Assembly: GCA_013001295.1 (NCBI GenBank)
Contig: JABDMW010000046.1
Coordinates: 1-64,000 of the forward strand
From: Hyphomonadaceae bacterium
GTDB lineage: Bacteria > Pseudomonadota > Alphaproteobacteria > Caulobacterales > Maricaulaceae
Direction: 5' to 3'
DNA: 64,000 nt
Positions 1 through 9,783 of this stretch are shown one piece after another. How positions within the stretch are numbered: the first letter of the stretch is position 1; each line of letters opens with the position of its first letter. The translations under genes and the position numbers were made by a program. The notes below the pieces were generated by a model. It did no database searches. It was not told the origin of the DNA and saw only the letters and a list, made by a program, of their open reading frames with translations.

Positions 1-759
1 ATCAGCTCGCTCTTCTGCCGTTATGGCCAGAACCGGGATGTCGTCCAGTGCGGTCTCAACGGCGAGCAGGGCCTCCAAAACGCCGCCCTTATGAACTAAA
101 TCCTCCAGCGCGTCTAGTGAAAAAGCATTGTTTTCTGTGAACGGGCCCACCGCTTCCCGGCGCAACGAAATCACATGCCCTTCTGTGCCCAATTTAAGGG
201 CCAAATCCCGTGCAAATGAGCGAATATAGGTGCCTTTTCCGCATTTTATCCGCAAAAGCGCCTGGTTTTCATCAGATTTGAGCAAGTCGATCGCGTCAAT
301 TTCCACCTCACGTTCGCGCATTTCCAGCTTTTCACCCGCCCGGGCCAGATCATAGGCCCGTTTTCCATTTATTTTGATGGCCGAAAAAGCGGGCGGGGCC
401 TGCATGATTTTGCCAATAAATGCCGGCAGAGCAGCGATAATTTCTTCGTGGGTTGGACGATGATCAGACGTAGCAACAATATCGCCTTCCACGTCAAGGG
501 TATCTGTTCGCTCACCCCATTTGATGCCACACATATAGGTTTTCCGGGCTTCAACCAAAAAAGGGACGGTTTTCGTCGCATCCCCGAGGGCAATCGGCAA
601 AATCCCGCTGGCCTGAGGATCAAGCGTACCGGCATGACCGGCCTTCTGGGCGTTGTGCAACCAGCGCACTTTGCCAACCGCCTGTGTGGACGTCATGCCG
701 AGAGGTTTGTCGAAATTGACCCAGCCATGAATCGGATTGCCGCGTTTTCTGCGCGCCAT
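1..759 (-). CDS. truB: tRNA pseudouridine(55) synthase TruB, C-terminus beyond window
   Basis: Converts U55 to pseudouridine in the T-arm of tRNAs. The reading frame opens with ATG at 759 and runs without a stop to base 1, so about 253 N-terminal residues are present and the C-terminus lies outside the window. The protein begins [21 protein letters not shown] and carries the catalytic GHAGTLDP motif (Asp nucleophile) near residue 45, followed by the family stretch around KxYxxxIxxGxxTDTxDxEG. Its start overlaps the rbfA stop in a TAATG junction, which suggests translational coupling. It is the last visible gene of the rimP-nusA-ylxR-infB-rbfA-truB operon. Identification is secure. Confidence 0.95.
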   Translation of the reverse strand, partial: MARRKRGNPIHGWVNFDKPLGMTSTQAVGKVRWLHNAQKAGHAGTLDPQASGILPIALGDATKTVPFLVEARKTYMCGIKWGERTDTLDVEGDIVATSDHRPTHEEIIAALPAFIGKIMQAPPAFSAIKINGKRAYDLARAGEKLEMREREVEIDAIDLLKSDENQALLRIKCGKGTYIRSFARDLALKLGTEGHVISLRREAVGPFTENNAFSLDALEDLVHKGGVLEALLAVETALDDIPVLAITAEERAD

Positions 760-1169
760 TAGTCTTCCAAATCATCCTTGGTCAGATCGCGGGAGATTTC
801 CGGGCGGGAGAGCAGTTCTTGCATTTCGGACGCTGTCTCGAAAGTCATATCCGCCTCAAAGCGCAAGGCGGGTGTCGAGCGCATGGTCATTTCCTTGCCC
901 AATTTGCCGCGCAGGAATGATGAACACCGGTTCAACCCTTCGATCACGGCATCAATGTTTTTCCCGCCGAGCGGTGCCGCATAAACAAGCGCATGGCGCA
1001 GATCCGGCGAGGCTTTCACTTCCGAGATCGTGATTGATACATTTTGCAATGCCGGGTCGCGAAGGTCTTCGCGGGCCAAAATATCGACCAATGCACGACG
1101 AATAACTTCGCCAGCCTTCAACTGACGCTGGCTGCGCTCTTTGCGCGGCGCTTTATTATTGCGTTTCAT
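759..1169 (-). CDS. rbfA: 30S ribosome-binding factor RbfA
   Basis: Small KH-type protein that binds the immature 30S subunit and helps 16S rRNA 5' end maturation. The 136-residue protein has the typical N-terminus with basic residues and R-Q-x-x-ag-e-x-IRRAL, then the central V-S-DLRHA-like segment ([16 protein letters not shown]) and the [11 protein letters not shown] motif near residues 95-105. It lies between infB (32 bp upstream) and truB (one-base overlap), the standard order. The acidic C-terminal tail (DLTKDDLED) is short. No anomaly seen. Confidence 0.95.
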   Translation of the reverse strand: MKRNNKAPRKERSQRQLKAGEVIRRALVDILAREDLRDPALQNVSITISEVKASPDLRHALVYAAPLGGKNIDAVIEGLNRCSSFLRGKLGKEMTMRSTPALRFEADMTFETASEMQELLSRPEISRDLTKDDLED

Positions 1170-1201
1170 CTTCGTCTCTTCACGCTCTGGCGAGCGCTGT
1201 C

Positions 1202-3733
1202 CTAGTCGAGCTTGCGATCAAGATATTCTACGGTGAAGCATTCGATGACGTCGCCTTTGCGTAGATCATGATAGCCTTCAAAGCCCATCCCGCATTCCAT
1301 GCCGGCATTGACCTTCGGAACCTCATCCTTGAAGCGTTTCAAGGTTGAAAGCTCACCTTCATGAATAACGACATCATCACGCAGCAAGCGGACGCCCGCG
1401 CCGCGTTCAACTTTGCCTTCAGTAACTTTACAGCCGGCAACTTTACCCAATTTGGTGATGTTAAAGACTTCGAGGATTTCCGCATAGCCAATAAAGGTTT
1501 CGCGCTTCTCGGGAGCCAGCATGCCCTCGAGCACGCCTTTCACGTCATCAAGCAAATCATAAATGATAGAGTAGTACCGGATTTCGACGCCTTCTTTTTC
1601 GGCTAAGGCTTTCGCCTGACGATTGGCACGTACATTAAAGCCGATAATCGGAGCACCGGATGATTTCGCCAACAGCACATCGCTTTCGTTGATGCCCCCG
1701 ACGGCACCGTGAATGACGCGGGCATTTACTTCATCATTTCCGAGGCCCTCCAGAGAGCTGCGGATGGCTTCGACAGATCCCTGAACATCACCTTTGACCA
1801 AAAGCGTCATTTCTTCGGTTGTTTTATCTTTCAGGCGTGCCAGCATTTGTTCCATAGACGTAGAGGCCGTTGGACCTGCGACACCGGCCCGTTTCCGGGC
1901 ACGGACACGGTATTCAGTTATTTCGCGCGCTTTGGCTTCATTTTCGACGACGGCGAACGGCTCGCCCGGCGCCGGAGCACCATCCAAGCCTAAAATTTCT
2001 ACCGGCACAGACGGCGTTGCGGTTTTAAGTCGAGCGCCTCGTTCATCAACAAGGGCTTTCACTTTGCCCCAGTGATCGCCAGCCACAACAACTTCGCCGC
2101 GTTTCAGCGAACCGCGTTTTACCAACACTGTTGCAACAGGACCACGGCCTTTTTCGACTTTAGACTCGATGACCAAACCATCTGCTTTGCGATCCGGGTT
2201 GGCTTTAAGATCGAGAATCTCTGCCTGCAACATGATAGCCTCGGCAAGTTCACTCAGACCGGTTTTTTCTTTTGCTGAGACCGGGATTGCCTGCGTTTCA
2301 CCAGACATGCTTTCCGTAATCACTTCATATTGGAGCAGTTCAGTTTCGATTTTTTGCGCATTGGCTTCATATGTATCCATTTTGTTGATGGCAACGATTA
2401 TGGGTGTACCCGCCGCTTGGGCGTGTTTTATCGACTCAATGGTTTGTGGTTTGACACCATCGTCAGCGGCCACAACCAGAATGACAATATCCACTGCCGC
2501 AGCTCCACGGGTCCGCATAGCAGAAAACGCCGCATGTCCCGGTGTATCCAGCACTGTGATCGTGTCGCCGGATTTTAATTTTAATTGGTAGGCACCAATG
2601 TGCTGCGTGATACCACCGGCTTCCCCGCTGGCAACATCTGTCGCGCGTAAAGCGTCCAGCAAACTGGTTTTACCATGATCGACATGGCCCATAACAGCGA
2701 TGACCGGTGGACGGGGTTTGAGATTCGCATCATCCTCTTCCTCATCAGCACCGAGGAAATCTTCTTCTACATCGGCTTCTGCGACACGTTTCACAGTATG
2801 TCCAAAGTCTTCGACAATGAGCTGGGCCGTATCGGCATCGAGCACATCATTCATATTGGCCATTGTGCCTTGTTTCATCAAATATTTGACAACATCAGCG
2901 GCTCGTTCGGACATGCGGTTGGCGAGATCAGCAACTGTAATCGCTTCCGGTACAACAACTTCGCGATAAACTTTTTCACCTGAAGTGCCGCCGCCTGAGC
3001 GCCGTTCTTTTTCCCGCTCCCGGGCACGACGCATCGATGCTAATGAACGCTGGCGATCATCATCACCGGCAAGAGCACTGACAATTGTCAATTTGCCACG
3101 ACGACGACCTTGATCGTCTTTGCGCGATCGGCTGGGTTTATGCTGTTGCGGACGCGAGCGCTTAACGCGACCCCCTGCCGCTTCCAATGCGCTCACCTTA
3201 TCTTGACCACCGCTGTCCTGCGGTGACGCTGGTTTTTCACGACGTGTATCATTTTGCTCCGCCTGGGCAGCTGCTTCTGCGGCCTCTGCCGCTGCTTCGG
3301 CAGCGCGACGGGCTTCTTCTTCGGCTTCCGCCTTACGCTTGGCTTCGAGCGCTTTTTTGTCTTCTTCAGCACGGGCTTGACGAGCAGCCTCTTCTTCGGC
3401 GCGGGCCTGCTCGCGCGCACTTTTTTCGGCTTGCGCTTTGCCGACAGCTTCCTGCCGCTTTAAATATTCCTCTTTGGAGAGCCCCAAACGCTTCGCGGCC
3501 TGCGCGACTTCGTCAACGGTTGGCTTTGCAGGCGCAGCCGGGGATTTCGACGCAGCACCAGGCTTTCCGGGCGCACCGACCAAGCGGCGTTTTTTCTTTT
3601 CGACAACGACCGTATTAGACCGTCCATGGGAAAAGCTTTGACGAACCATGCCACCTGATGGTTTTCCAAGGGTCAAGGGCCGACGCGGGCCGCCCGGCTT
3701 TTTATTCTTATCTTTATCGTTCGTATCAGTCAT
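1202..3733 (-). CDS. infB: Translation initiation factor IF-2
   Basis: GTPase that brings fMet-tRNA to the 30S subunit and promotes subunit joining. The 843-residue protein has a basic N-terminus, a long Ala/Glu/Arg coiled region (about residues 75-165), an IF2_N domain near 260-310, and the G domain with [11 protein letters not shown] around residue 345, DTPGHAAF (G3) and NKMD (G4). Domains II, III and the C-terminal fMet-tRNA domain follow, ending [13 protein letters not shown]. The start at 3733 lies about 110 bp from ylxR, a gap with no other gene. Length and order are normal for alphaproteobacteria. Confidence 0.97.
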   Translation of the reverse strand: MTDTNDKDKNKKPGGPRRPLTLGKPSGGMVRQSFSHGRSNTVVVEKKKRRLVGAPGKPGAASKSPAAPAKPTVDEVAQAAKRLGLSKEEYLKRQEAVGKAQAEKSAREQARAEEEAARQARAEEDKKALEAKRKAEAEEEARRAAEAAAEAAEAAAQAEQNDTRREKPASPQDSGGQDKVSALEAAGGRVKRSRPQQHKPSRSRKDDQGRRRGKLTIVSALAGDDDRQRSLASMRRAREREKERRSGGGTSGEKVYREVVVPEAITVADLANRMSERAADVVKYLMKQGTMANMNDVLDADTAQLIVEDFGHTVKRVAEADVEEDFLGADEEEDDANLKPRPPVIAVMGHVDHGKTSLLDALRATDVASGEAGGITQHIGAYQLKLKSGDTITVLDTPGHAAFSAMRTRGAAAVDIVILVVAADDGVKPQTIESIKHAQAAGTPIIVAINKMDTYEANAQKIETELLQYEVITESMSGETQAIPVSAKEKTGLSELAEAIMLQAEILDLKANPDRKADGLVIESKVEKGRGPVATVLVKRGSLKRGEVVVAGDHWGKVKALVDERGARLKTATPSVPVEILGLDGAPAPGEPFAVVENEAKAREITEYRVRARKRAGVAGPTASTSMEQMLARLKDKTTEEMTLLVKGDVQGSVEAIRSSLEGLGNDEVNARVIHGAVGGINESDVLLAKSSGAPIIGFNVRANRQAKALAEKEGVEIRYYSIIYDLLDDVKGVLEGMLAPEKRETFIGYAEILEVFNITKLGKVAGCKVTEGKVERGAGVRLLRDDVVIHEGELSTLKRFKDEVPKVNAGMECGMGFEGYHDLRKGDVIECFTVEYLDRKLD

Positions 3734-3842
3734 ATCGTCTCACTTTAACGTAAAACAGGCGTTTCATAAAGACGCTGTCGTCCGCTTTTCCTCTGGAGCC
3801 GCACCCTAACGGCCTTTACCGTTGTTGCAACACCCAATCCGT

Positions 3843-4562
3843 TTATTTTCCACCTGCGCTCTCGTAAGGAATAAAGGGCGATTCATGCTCTTTATCCGTC
3901 CAATTTGCAGGAATCAGGTCTCTAAAACCGGCCAATCGCGTCAATTCTTTCTGAAGTGCAACAAAAACGCGCCCTTTTCGAACACCGACATGTACCAAAT
4001 GTTCCCGTCCAAAAACTGCGCCCAGCTCTTCTCCACTGAAACACCCAACGACCGGCGCGGGGATCTCATCAAACTCTTTTGCGACGGCTTTTGCGTTCAC
4101 CCGAATTTTGCTGCGTCCGTCTTCAGACCCGTCACTGGCTTCAAACCGGTAGGCCAATAGTCCGCCTTGCGCTGCACCGCGAACCTTGTCAAACCCGGTC
4201 TCAATTTCACCGGCGCGCTTTGCCATGCCCAACAGACCCAGTACGCGTTGCGCAAGACCGGCCTCGATTTGGTCGGCCAAATTAGTCGGTACCGAGATAT
4301 TCATCTTCGCCGCGCGCGCGAAGGCTTTGATTTTGAGAGCCTTCTCAACCGACGCACGATCGGACGCAACCCAGGCGCCACGCCCGGGCAGTTTGCACGA
4401 AAAATCCGGCACAACCTGACCGTCGGGGCCAAAGGCAATGCGAATCATTTGCCAGGATTCAAGCGCCTGTCCGGAAGCAATATCGCGCCGCTCACGCGGT
4501 TTGTGACCATGGCTTCCTTTTTCTTGCTCGATTTGTGCCTCGTTTTTCGTTTCTGCTATCAA
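3843..4562 (-). CDS. ylxR: YlxR/DUF448 RNA-binding protein with L7Ae-like C-terminus
   Basis: Two-domain nucleic-acid-binding protein found between nusA and infB. Residues about 25-100 form the DUF448 (YlxR) fold with the GRGAW motif; residues about 110-235 form an L7Ae-type domain (LGLLGMAKRAG, then KxVAKEF). YlxR homologues bind RNA or nucleoid and affect transcription of this operon or of RNase P, but the role here is inferred. The start is TTG at 4562, whose TTGA overlaps the nusA TGA stop by four bases, with AGAGG about 11 bases upstream. At 239 residues it is the usual fused alphaproteobacterial form, longer than the ~90-residue Firmicutes YlxR. Confidence 0.85.
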   Translation of the reverse strand: MIAETKNEAQIEQEKGSHGHKPRERRDIASGQALESWQMIRIAFGPDGQVVPDFSCKLPGRGAWVASDRASVEKALKIKAFARAAKMNISVPTNLADQIEAGLAQRVLGLLGMAKRAGEIETGFDKVRGAAQGGLLAYRFEASDGSEDGRSKIRVNAKAVAKEFDEIPAPVVGCFSGEELGAVFGREHLVHVGVRKGRVFVALQKELTRLAGFRDLIPANWTDKEHESPFIPYESAGGK

Positions 4563-6199
4563 GAACCAAACACCTCTTCAGCTGTCGGCGCACCGTCTTC
4601 TGTGGCGGCCTCTTCTTCTTCAACTTCCGGCTCAAGTGCAGACGCGTCAATCCAGCCGGCTTTTACGCGGGCTTGCATGATCAGCATGTTGGCTTCATCT
4701 GCGGATAGACTGAAGCTTTCCAGCAGACCTTCCTCATGCACTTTTTCACCGTCTTTAATCTCGGTGTAGCCGCGCAAATCATCAGGAATTAGCCCGGCGA
4801 CATCTTCCACAGTTTTAATCTCATTCTCGCCAAAAACAACAGTCATCGGGAGAGTCACGCCTTCGATTTCAAGAACATCATCCTCAACACCGGCAGCTAT
4901 ACGCGCCGCGTTTTGTTCCTCGGCCTGTTTTTCCAAGAACTCACGAGAACGTGCTTGCAATTCGGTTGCGGTTTCATCGTCGAAACCTTCAATTGCGGCG
5001 AGCTCATCCGGTGCCACATAGGCGACCTCTTCCAGAGTTTCAAAACCTTCAGCGATCAGGAGTTGCGCAATCATTTCGTCAACGTCCAACGCCCCCATAA
5101 ACAATTCGGACCGCTCCTGGTATTCTTTTTGACGGCGTTCGCTTTCTTGCTCTTCCGTCATGATATCGATGGCCCAACCGGACAATTGTGAAGCCAAGCG
5201 GACGTTTTGGCCGCGGCGACCGATCGCCAGTGACAACTGATCATCAGGCACGACGACTTCGATCCGGCTTTCGGTTTCATCCAGAACCACTTTCGCGACT
5301 TCCGCAGGTTGAAGCGCGTTAACAATGAATGTGGCTGCATCATCATTCCAAGGAATGATATCAATACGCTCGCCTTGTAATTCGTTGACCACGGCCTGGA
5401 CGCGCGAACCGCGCATACCGACACAAGCACCAACAGGGTCAATCGAGCCGTCATTGGTACGCACACCGATCTTGGCACGGGAACCCGGGTCACGGGCGAC
5501 AGCGACAATCTCGATAATTCCGTCGTAAACCTCCGGGACTTCCTGTGCAAACAAGGCCGCCATAAATTGCGGATGTGAGCGCGACAGGAAGATTTGCGAG
5601 CCACGCGGCTCTTCGCGAACTTCATAAATATAGGCGCGGATACGGTCGCCGTTTTTGACATTTTCACGCGGCAGTGTTTGCTCGCGACGGATCACACCTT
5701 CGGCACGTCCCAGATCAACAATGATATGACCATACTCAACGCGCTTAACGATACCGTTGACGATTTCACCAACCCGGTCTTTGTACTCCTGATACTGTCG
5801 GGCGCGTTCTGCTTCCCGCACTTTTTGCATGATGACCTGCTTGGCCATTTGCGATTGAACACGACCAAATTCAATGGGAGGCAGCGGCGTTTCAAACATA
5901 TAGCCGATTTCCGCTTCAGGATTATCAAGGCGCGCCGACGCCAGATCGATTTCTATTGCTTCGTCTTCAACTTCTTCAACGACGGTAATTACCCGTTTCA
6001 AGTCCATTTCACCCGTGACAGGGTTCAGCTTGGCGCGAATATCGTTCTCAGCGCCGTAACGCAGACGCGCAGCTTTTTGGATCGCCTCTTCGATCGCTTC
6101 CAATACAATTTCTTTATCAATCGATTTTTCCTGAGCGACAGCATTTGCGATTTGCAAAAGCTCTAACCGGTTGGCGCTAATTCCTGCTGTTGACATCAT
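4559..6199 (-). CDS. nusA: Transcription termination/antitermination factor NusA
   Basis: RNA-polymerase-binding factor controlling pausing, termination and antitermination. The 546-residue protein has the N-terminal RNAP-binding domain (about 1-135), an S1 domain (GxVKRVEYGHIIVDLGRAEGV near 150-175), two KH domains (GACVGMRGSRVQ near 265-275 and GRRGQNVRLAS near 330-340), then two acidic C-terminal helix-hairpin repeats (about 370-515). The ATGATG start at 6196-6199 follows an AGGAGA Shine-Dalgarno. The C-terminal repeats are typical of proteobacteria outside Firmicutes. It overlaps ylxR by four bases. Confidence 0.97.
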   Translation of the reverse strand: MMSTAGISANRLELLQIANAVAQEKSIDKEIVLEAIEEAIQKAARLRYGAENDIRAKLNPVTGEMDLKRVITVVEEVEDEAIEIDLASARLDNPEAEIGYMFETPLPPIEFGRVQSQMAKQVIMQKVREAERARQYQEYKDRVGEIVNGIVKRVEYGHIIVDLGRAEGVIRREQTLPRENVKNGDRIRAYIYEVREEPRGSQIFLSRSHPQFMAALFAQEVPEVYDGIIEIVAVARDPGSRAKIGVRTNDGSIDPVGACVGMRGSRVQAVVNELQGERIDIIPWNDDAATFIVNALQPAEVAKVVLDETESRIEVVVPDDQLSLAIGRRGQNVRLASQLSGWAIDIMTEEQESERRQKEYQERSELFMGALDVDEMIAQLLIAEGFETLEEVAYVAPDELAAIEGFDDETATELQARSREFLEKQAEEQNAARIAAGVEDDVLEIEGVTLPMTVVFGENEIKTVEDVAGLIPDDLRGYTEIKDGEKVHEEGLLESFSLSADEANMLIMQARVKAGWIDASALEPEVEEEEAATEDGAPTAEEVFGS

Positions 6200-6233
6200 T
6201 GTCTCCTTTTAAGTGTGTCCTTATTTTCGCGGA

Positions 6234-6743
6234 CTATGTTTCGTTTTGTTCAGCGAGCTTTTTGGCTTCCTGGCCTTTTTCAATAAGCTCATCAGTGATC
6301 AAAAGTTTGGCCTCTGACACCCAGTCAAATGGGATCAATGCCGTATCCTCTTCATCATCTAAATTAATTTCAATGTTATTTCCATCGACCCCGGCTAATA
6401 TGCCACGGAACCGCTTGCGCCCCTCCACGAGCCGGTCCAGCTCCACGCGGGCCAAATATCCCTGATAACGCTCGAAATGTTCTATGTCCGTCAAGGGACG
6501 ATCAAGTCCCGCGGATGATACCTCCAATACGTAAGCACCATCGATCGGGTCTTCAACTTCGAAGATAGAAGAAAGTTCGCGCGATAGGGTCGCGCAATCA
6601 TCTACACCCATTAAGCCGTCTGTAAGACGTTCGGCCATGATTTGTACGGTCTGCCGTTTTCCAGCCATGACGCGCACACGCACAATCCCGTAGCCTAGGT
6701 CAGCTGCGACCGGTTCGGCTATGGCCAAAATACGCTCATCCAT
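6234..6743 (-). CDS. rimP: Ribosome maturation factor RimP
   Basis: Assists 30S assembly; first gene of the nusA-infB operon. The conserved protein starts as MDERILAIAEPVAADLGYGI, which matches the family N-terminus, so I choose ATG at 6743 (about 169 residues). ATG at 6773 is the main alternative. The frame stays open to 6842, but the 5' part of that extension contains an intrinsic terminator hairpin at 6806-6832, so the longer start is rejected. Family motifs seen are GxxVEVSSAGLDRPL-like sequence in the middle and the C-terminal SH3-like part with IPFDWVSEAKLL. It lies 35 bp upstream of nusA. Confidence 0.92.
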   Translation of the reverse strand: MDERILAIAEPVAADLGYGIVRVRVMAGKRQTVQIMAERLTDGLMGVDDCATLSRELSSIFEVEDPIDGAYVLEVSSAGLDRPLTDIEHFERYQGYLARVELDRLVEGRKRFRGILAGVDGNNIEINLDDEEDTALIPFDWVSEAKLLITDELIEKGQEAKKLAEQNET

Positions 6744-6805
6744 ATTGGTTTTGGTCTTCAAAACCTGCTCCATTTGTTGGGACGCCACCCACTGAGTTTC
6801 GGCAA

Positions 6806-6832
6806 TAAAAAAACGGCCCCTTGTGAGGGCCG
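6806..6832 (-). terminator. Intrinsic terminator or attenuator upstream of rimP
   Basis: On the minus strand a six-base-pair G+C-rich stem (CGGCCC at 6827-6832 with GGGCCG at 6814-6819, seven-base loop) is followed directly by a run of eight U-equivalents (6806-6813). It lies about 83 bp after the trmB stop and 63 bp before the chosen rimP start, with no obvious promoter in between. It can end trmB transcription, or act as an attenuator for rimP-nusA-infB. Confidence 0.75.
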
Positions 6833-6914
6833 CCGAAAGCATCCTGTGCTTGGCGTCATGTGTTAAAAAGCGTTATAGACAGTCGAAATCAGCTTGTCAC
6901 CCCTAAAATGCTGT

Positions 6915-7622
6915 TTATTCGCCAGGCTTGATAAATGTAAAATAGTGAGGTTTACGGCCTTCGCGCAGAGCTTTGGCTTCATACCGGGTTCCTGGCCAAT
7001 CTTGGTAAGGTTGCATCCAATCTCGCGCATCCGACGCCGGCCAATCAAATCCATTGGCTCTTACGTCCCTGTATCGCAAAATCCGAATAAGTGCCCAATC
7101 AACATAACTGGTGATATCACTGGCAAAATAAAATTTACCTCCCGGTTTCAGCACACGGTACACTTGTTCAATCAATTCTTCTTGAATGAGGCGGCGTTTA
7201 AAATGACGCGGCTTCGGCCAAGGATCAGGAAATAATATATATACATTGTCCAGACATGCATCTGGCAGGCGGTCGAGCACGTCCCGGACATCTCCATGAT
7301 GCAAACGAACATTTTCGAGGCCGGCTTTATCAATGCCGGCAAGCGCCTTGGCGATACCATTCAAAAACGGTTCTACACCAATATACAGTCCATCTCTGTC
7401 GGATCCCGCTTTATGCAGAAGATGTTCCGCGCCACCAAAACCGATTTCAAGACTTATAGTCTGCGTGGACCTGAGCAATACACCAACATCTTTTAGAGTG
7501 CTTGGCAATGCAACCAGTGGCAATAGCCTATCAACCAAACTTGTTTGATAGGTGCTCAGAGGGCGCCCTTTTGCGCGCCCCCACAATCGTCGCTTTGATT
7601 TATTTCGAATCTGATCGCTCAT
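6915..7622 (-). CDS. trmB: tRNA (guanine-N7-)-methyltransferase TrmB
   Basis: SAM-dependent enzyme making m7G46 in the variable loop of tRNA. The fold shows the SAM-binding EIGFGxxEHL motif near residue 60, then YIGVEPFLNGI, and the family signature LFPDPWPKxRHxKRR around residue 140. The frame opens at 7652, but MSDQIRNKSKRRLWGRAKGR from 7622 matches the family start (about 235 residues). It lies directly downstream of the xre regulator; the metK gene that often sits between them is not here. A terminator follows at 6806-6832. Confidence 0.93.
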   Translation of the reverse strand: MSDQIRNKSKRRLWGRAKGRPLSTYQTSLVDRLLPLVALPSTLKDVGVLLRSTQTISLEIGFGGAEHLLHKAGSDRDGLYIGVEPFLNGIAKALAGIDKAGLENVRLHHGDVRDVLDRLPDACLDNVYILFPDPWPKPRHFKRRLIQEELIEQVYRVLKPGGKFYFASDITSYVDWALIRILRYRDVRANGFDWPASDARDWMQPYQDWPGTRYEAKALREGRKPHYFTFIKPGE

Positions 7623-7676
7623 GGCCGTTGAATACTCACGCCATGATGGCAAATCAATACAATAGGCGAAACCGAA

Positions 7677-8096
7677 TTAAACTTCCGATTCGTCTCCTGA
7701 CAATGAACGTGCTAATTCAAGAATTTGTCTGCGGACAGCTTTGTTCTCGATTTTGGACACAGCCATTGCCAAAGAAACACCATCCGAACTGTTGATAAAT
7801 TCCTGAACAATGGGGGTGTTGTCGCCTTCCGCATAATCCGTTGTAGGAGCGGAATGATCCAGCCCTTCATAGAAAAAGGCAACAGGCACATCCAGAACCT
7901 GAGACATTTTCCATAAACGACTGGCGCCGACCCGATTGGCGCCGCGTTCATATTTTTGGACTTGCTGAAAGGTTACGCCAAGCGCGTCGCCAAGCTTTTC
8001 CTGACTCATTTTCAGGAGTTGTCGCCGCAAACGGATTCGCGTTCCCACATGGATATCGACCGGGTTCGGAGACCGCGGTGCATGTTGTGATTTCAT
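7677..8096 (-). CDS. XRE-family helix-turn-helix regulator
   Basis: DNA-binding regulator of 139 residues. Residues about 15-70 are a lambda-repressor-like HTH: VGTRIRLRRQLLKMSQEKLG, then a recognition helix in TFQQVQKYERGANRVGASRL, followed by the alphaproteobacterial VPVAFFYEGL segment. The C-terminal 60 residues are helical and end LARSLSGDESEV. This type is conserved between lnt and metK/trmB in many alphaproteobacteria, but I know of no firmly assigned target. It may control the neighbouring lnt or metK-type genes. No membrane or ligand domain is seen. Confidence 0.88.
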   Translation of the reverse strand: MKSQHAPRSPNPVDIHVGTRIRLRRQLLKMSQEKLGDALGVTFQQVQKYERGANRVGASRLWKMSQVLDVPVAFFYEGLDHSAPTTDYAEGDNTPIVQEFINSSDGVSLAMAVSKIENKAVRRQILELARSLSGDESEV

Positions 8097-8172
8097 TTTT
8101 TTGTCTTCCTCAGTTATTATATTCGAAATCCGCAGCCCCTACACCGCAAAAGTCGAACGCTTTAGGAGTGTT

Positions 8173-9780
8173 TTACACGTCGCGTTGCGCATGTAATCTC
8201 CACCAACACGATATTAGGATGAGCAAAATAATCAAGGCTATAATGGGGTTAACAAACCTGTTATATATGTTTTCTTCTGTAATGCGCGGTAAACGTGCGT
8301 CCAAAACGCCATTATCGAAGACTCCCAACTTGGCGTCTATACGCCCGTAGGCGTTTATCACGCCAGAAATTCCCCCGCTGGTTGAGCGTACTACCGGCAA
8401 GCCTTCCTCAATAGCCCGGTATCCAGCCTGATTGATATGTTGTTGAGGCCCCGTGGAATTGCCATACCAGGCATCATTGGAAAGATTTAGAATCCATTGC
8501 GGTTCCTGCCCGCTGGGCTCGAGTATTTTAGGCGTAAATCCCGGAAAGATGATTTCATAACAAATCTGAATGCTGACCGGCGGAAGACCTGGAATGGTCG
8601 GTACGTTTCTTGTGCGGCCCGGACTAATTGATACCATGGCCGTCGATAGTGCTTGCAAGCCAAGGTTTTCGACGAATTCGCCGCCGGGAATATGCTCGCC
8701 AAATGGGACAAGTTTGCGCTTATCATAAAAACTCGTCTGTTGTGGCGGCGCAACCGGATCAAATGTGATGGCCGCAGCCGAGTTATAATATCGTGGGTTT
8801 AGCTTGCCTGGAATGCGTTCTTCTCTCACGGTTTCTGTGATGAACACTGGAGGATTTCCAGTGCCGGAATTAAACACATCATCAAGAGCTGCCATTAAGC
8901 TCGCATCTTCGAGCATAAGTCCCGGCACGGCGCCTTCAGGCCAAATGACATGCGTGACTTCATCAAACCCCGGGCTTACAGTCAGTTGTAAATAATGGTT
9001 GGCGTTTTGCGTATACTTATCTGAATCGAACTTGTCGCGCTGAGGTATGCGGGCGTGCACGATCCGGAGCGTGACGTCTTCAACATAGGCGGTTTCAGAA
9101 TTTTCCAAGCGATTATGACCATATCCATAAAGACCGGCCAGCACCGATACGGAGGCTACTGCCGGCCAAACTTCCCGACGATTCGGCGACATCAAAACAG
9201 CCAAAGCAGCGGATAAAAATAATATCAAAGCCGACAAACCATAAACTCCGACAACGGACGCAAATTGCGAAACCGGTTTACCAGCTTCAAACACATAGCC
9301 CGGCAAATTCCAAGGCAGTCCACTTAATATATGTCCACGTGCATATTCCGTAAGGAAGAAAAGGCCAGCGAAGATCAACGCTCGTATTGGTCGACGGGAT
9401 CCGCCAACAAGTTTGACATATAAAGCGGAAGCTGCCGCCCAGAACAGGGAGAGACCGAAACAGAAAAGCAGCACCGCAAACGGCATTATCATGACATAGT
9501 CAGAACCTCTTGCGACGAAGGCCGCGCTTATCCAGTAAAATCCGAACAGGAAGTATCCAAAGCCAAAAAACAGGCCGCGCCAGAACCCTGCTTTTATTGG
9601 CTTGTCAAATGCGGCGGCACCATCGAGACGCAGCATGAAAAGCGCGAAACACAAGATGAAGGCGGGCCAGAAAAAAAATGGCGCGTGACCCAAATTGCAT
9701 AGAGCGCCGAGCACAAAACTGACGACAATTCCTTTAAGTCCGCTTGCCCGTCTCAAAAACTCTACAAATGGCGATAACAC
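8173..9780 (-). CDS. lnt: Apolipoprotein N-acyltransferase Lnt
   Basis: Inner-membrane enzyme adding the third acyl chain to lipoproteins. The 535-residue protein has about six N-terminal membrane helices (1-210), a nitrilase-type periplasmic domain (about 235-490) and a last helix near 500-525. The catalytic Glu is in IWPEGAVPG (about 280), the Lys in KRKLVPFGEHIPG (about 355) and the Cys in QICYEIIFPG (about 404). The start is GTG at 9780, three bases after the corC stop, so the pair is probably co-transcribed. Its substrates include the several lipobox proteins of this window. Confidence 0.95.
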   Translation of the reverse strand: MLSPFVEFLRRASGLKGIVVSFVLGALCNLGHAPFFFWPAFILCFALFMLRLDGAAAFDKPIKAGFWRGLFFGFGYFLFGFYWISAAFVARGSDYVMIMPFAVLLFCFGLSLFWAAASALYVKLVGGSRRPIRALIFAGLFFLTEYARGHILSGLPWNLPGYVFEAGKPVSQFASVVGVYGLSALILFLSAALAVLMSPNRREVWPAVASVSVLAGLYGYGHNRLENSETAYVEDVTLRIVHARIPQRDKFDSDKYTQNANHYLQLTVSPGFDEVTHVIWPEGAVPGLMLEDASLMAALDDVFNSGTGNPPVFITETVREERIPGKLNPRYYNSAAAITFDPVAPPQQTSFYDKRKLVPFGEHIPGGEFVENLGLQALSTAMVSISPGRTRNVPTIPGLPPVSIQICYEIIFPGFTPKILEPSGQEPQWILNLSNDAWYGNSTGPQQHINQAGYRAIEEGLPVVRSTSGGISGVINAYGRIDAKLGVFDNGVLDARLPRITEENIYNRFVNPIIALIILLILISCWWRLHAQRDV

Positions 9781-9783
9781 GGA

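Noticed and set aside
369-1033. Open frames on both strands over truB and rbfA
   Set aside because: They are out-of-frame shadows of the two identified genes.
6744-6842. Longer N-terminus for rimP
   Set aside because: It would encode an intrinsic terminator hairpin and does not match the family.
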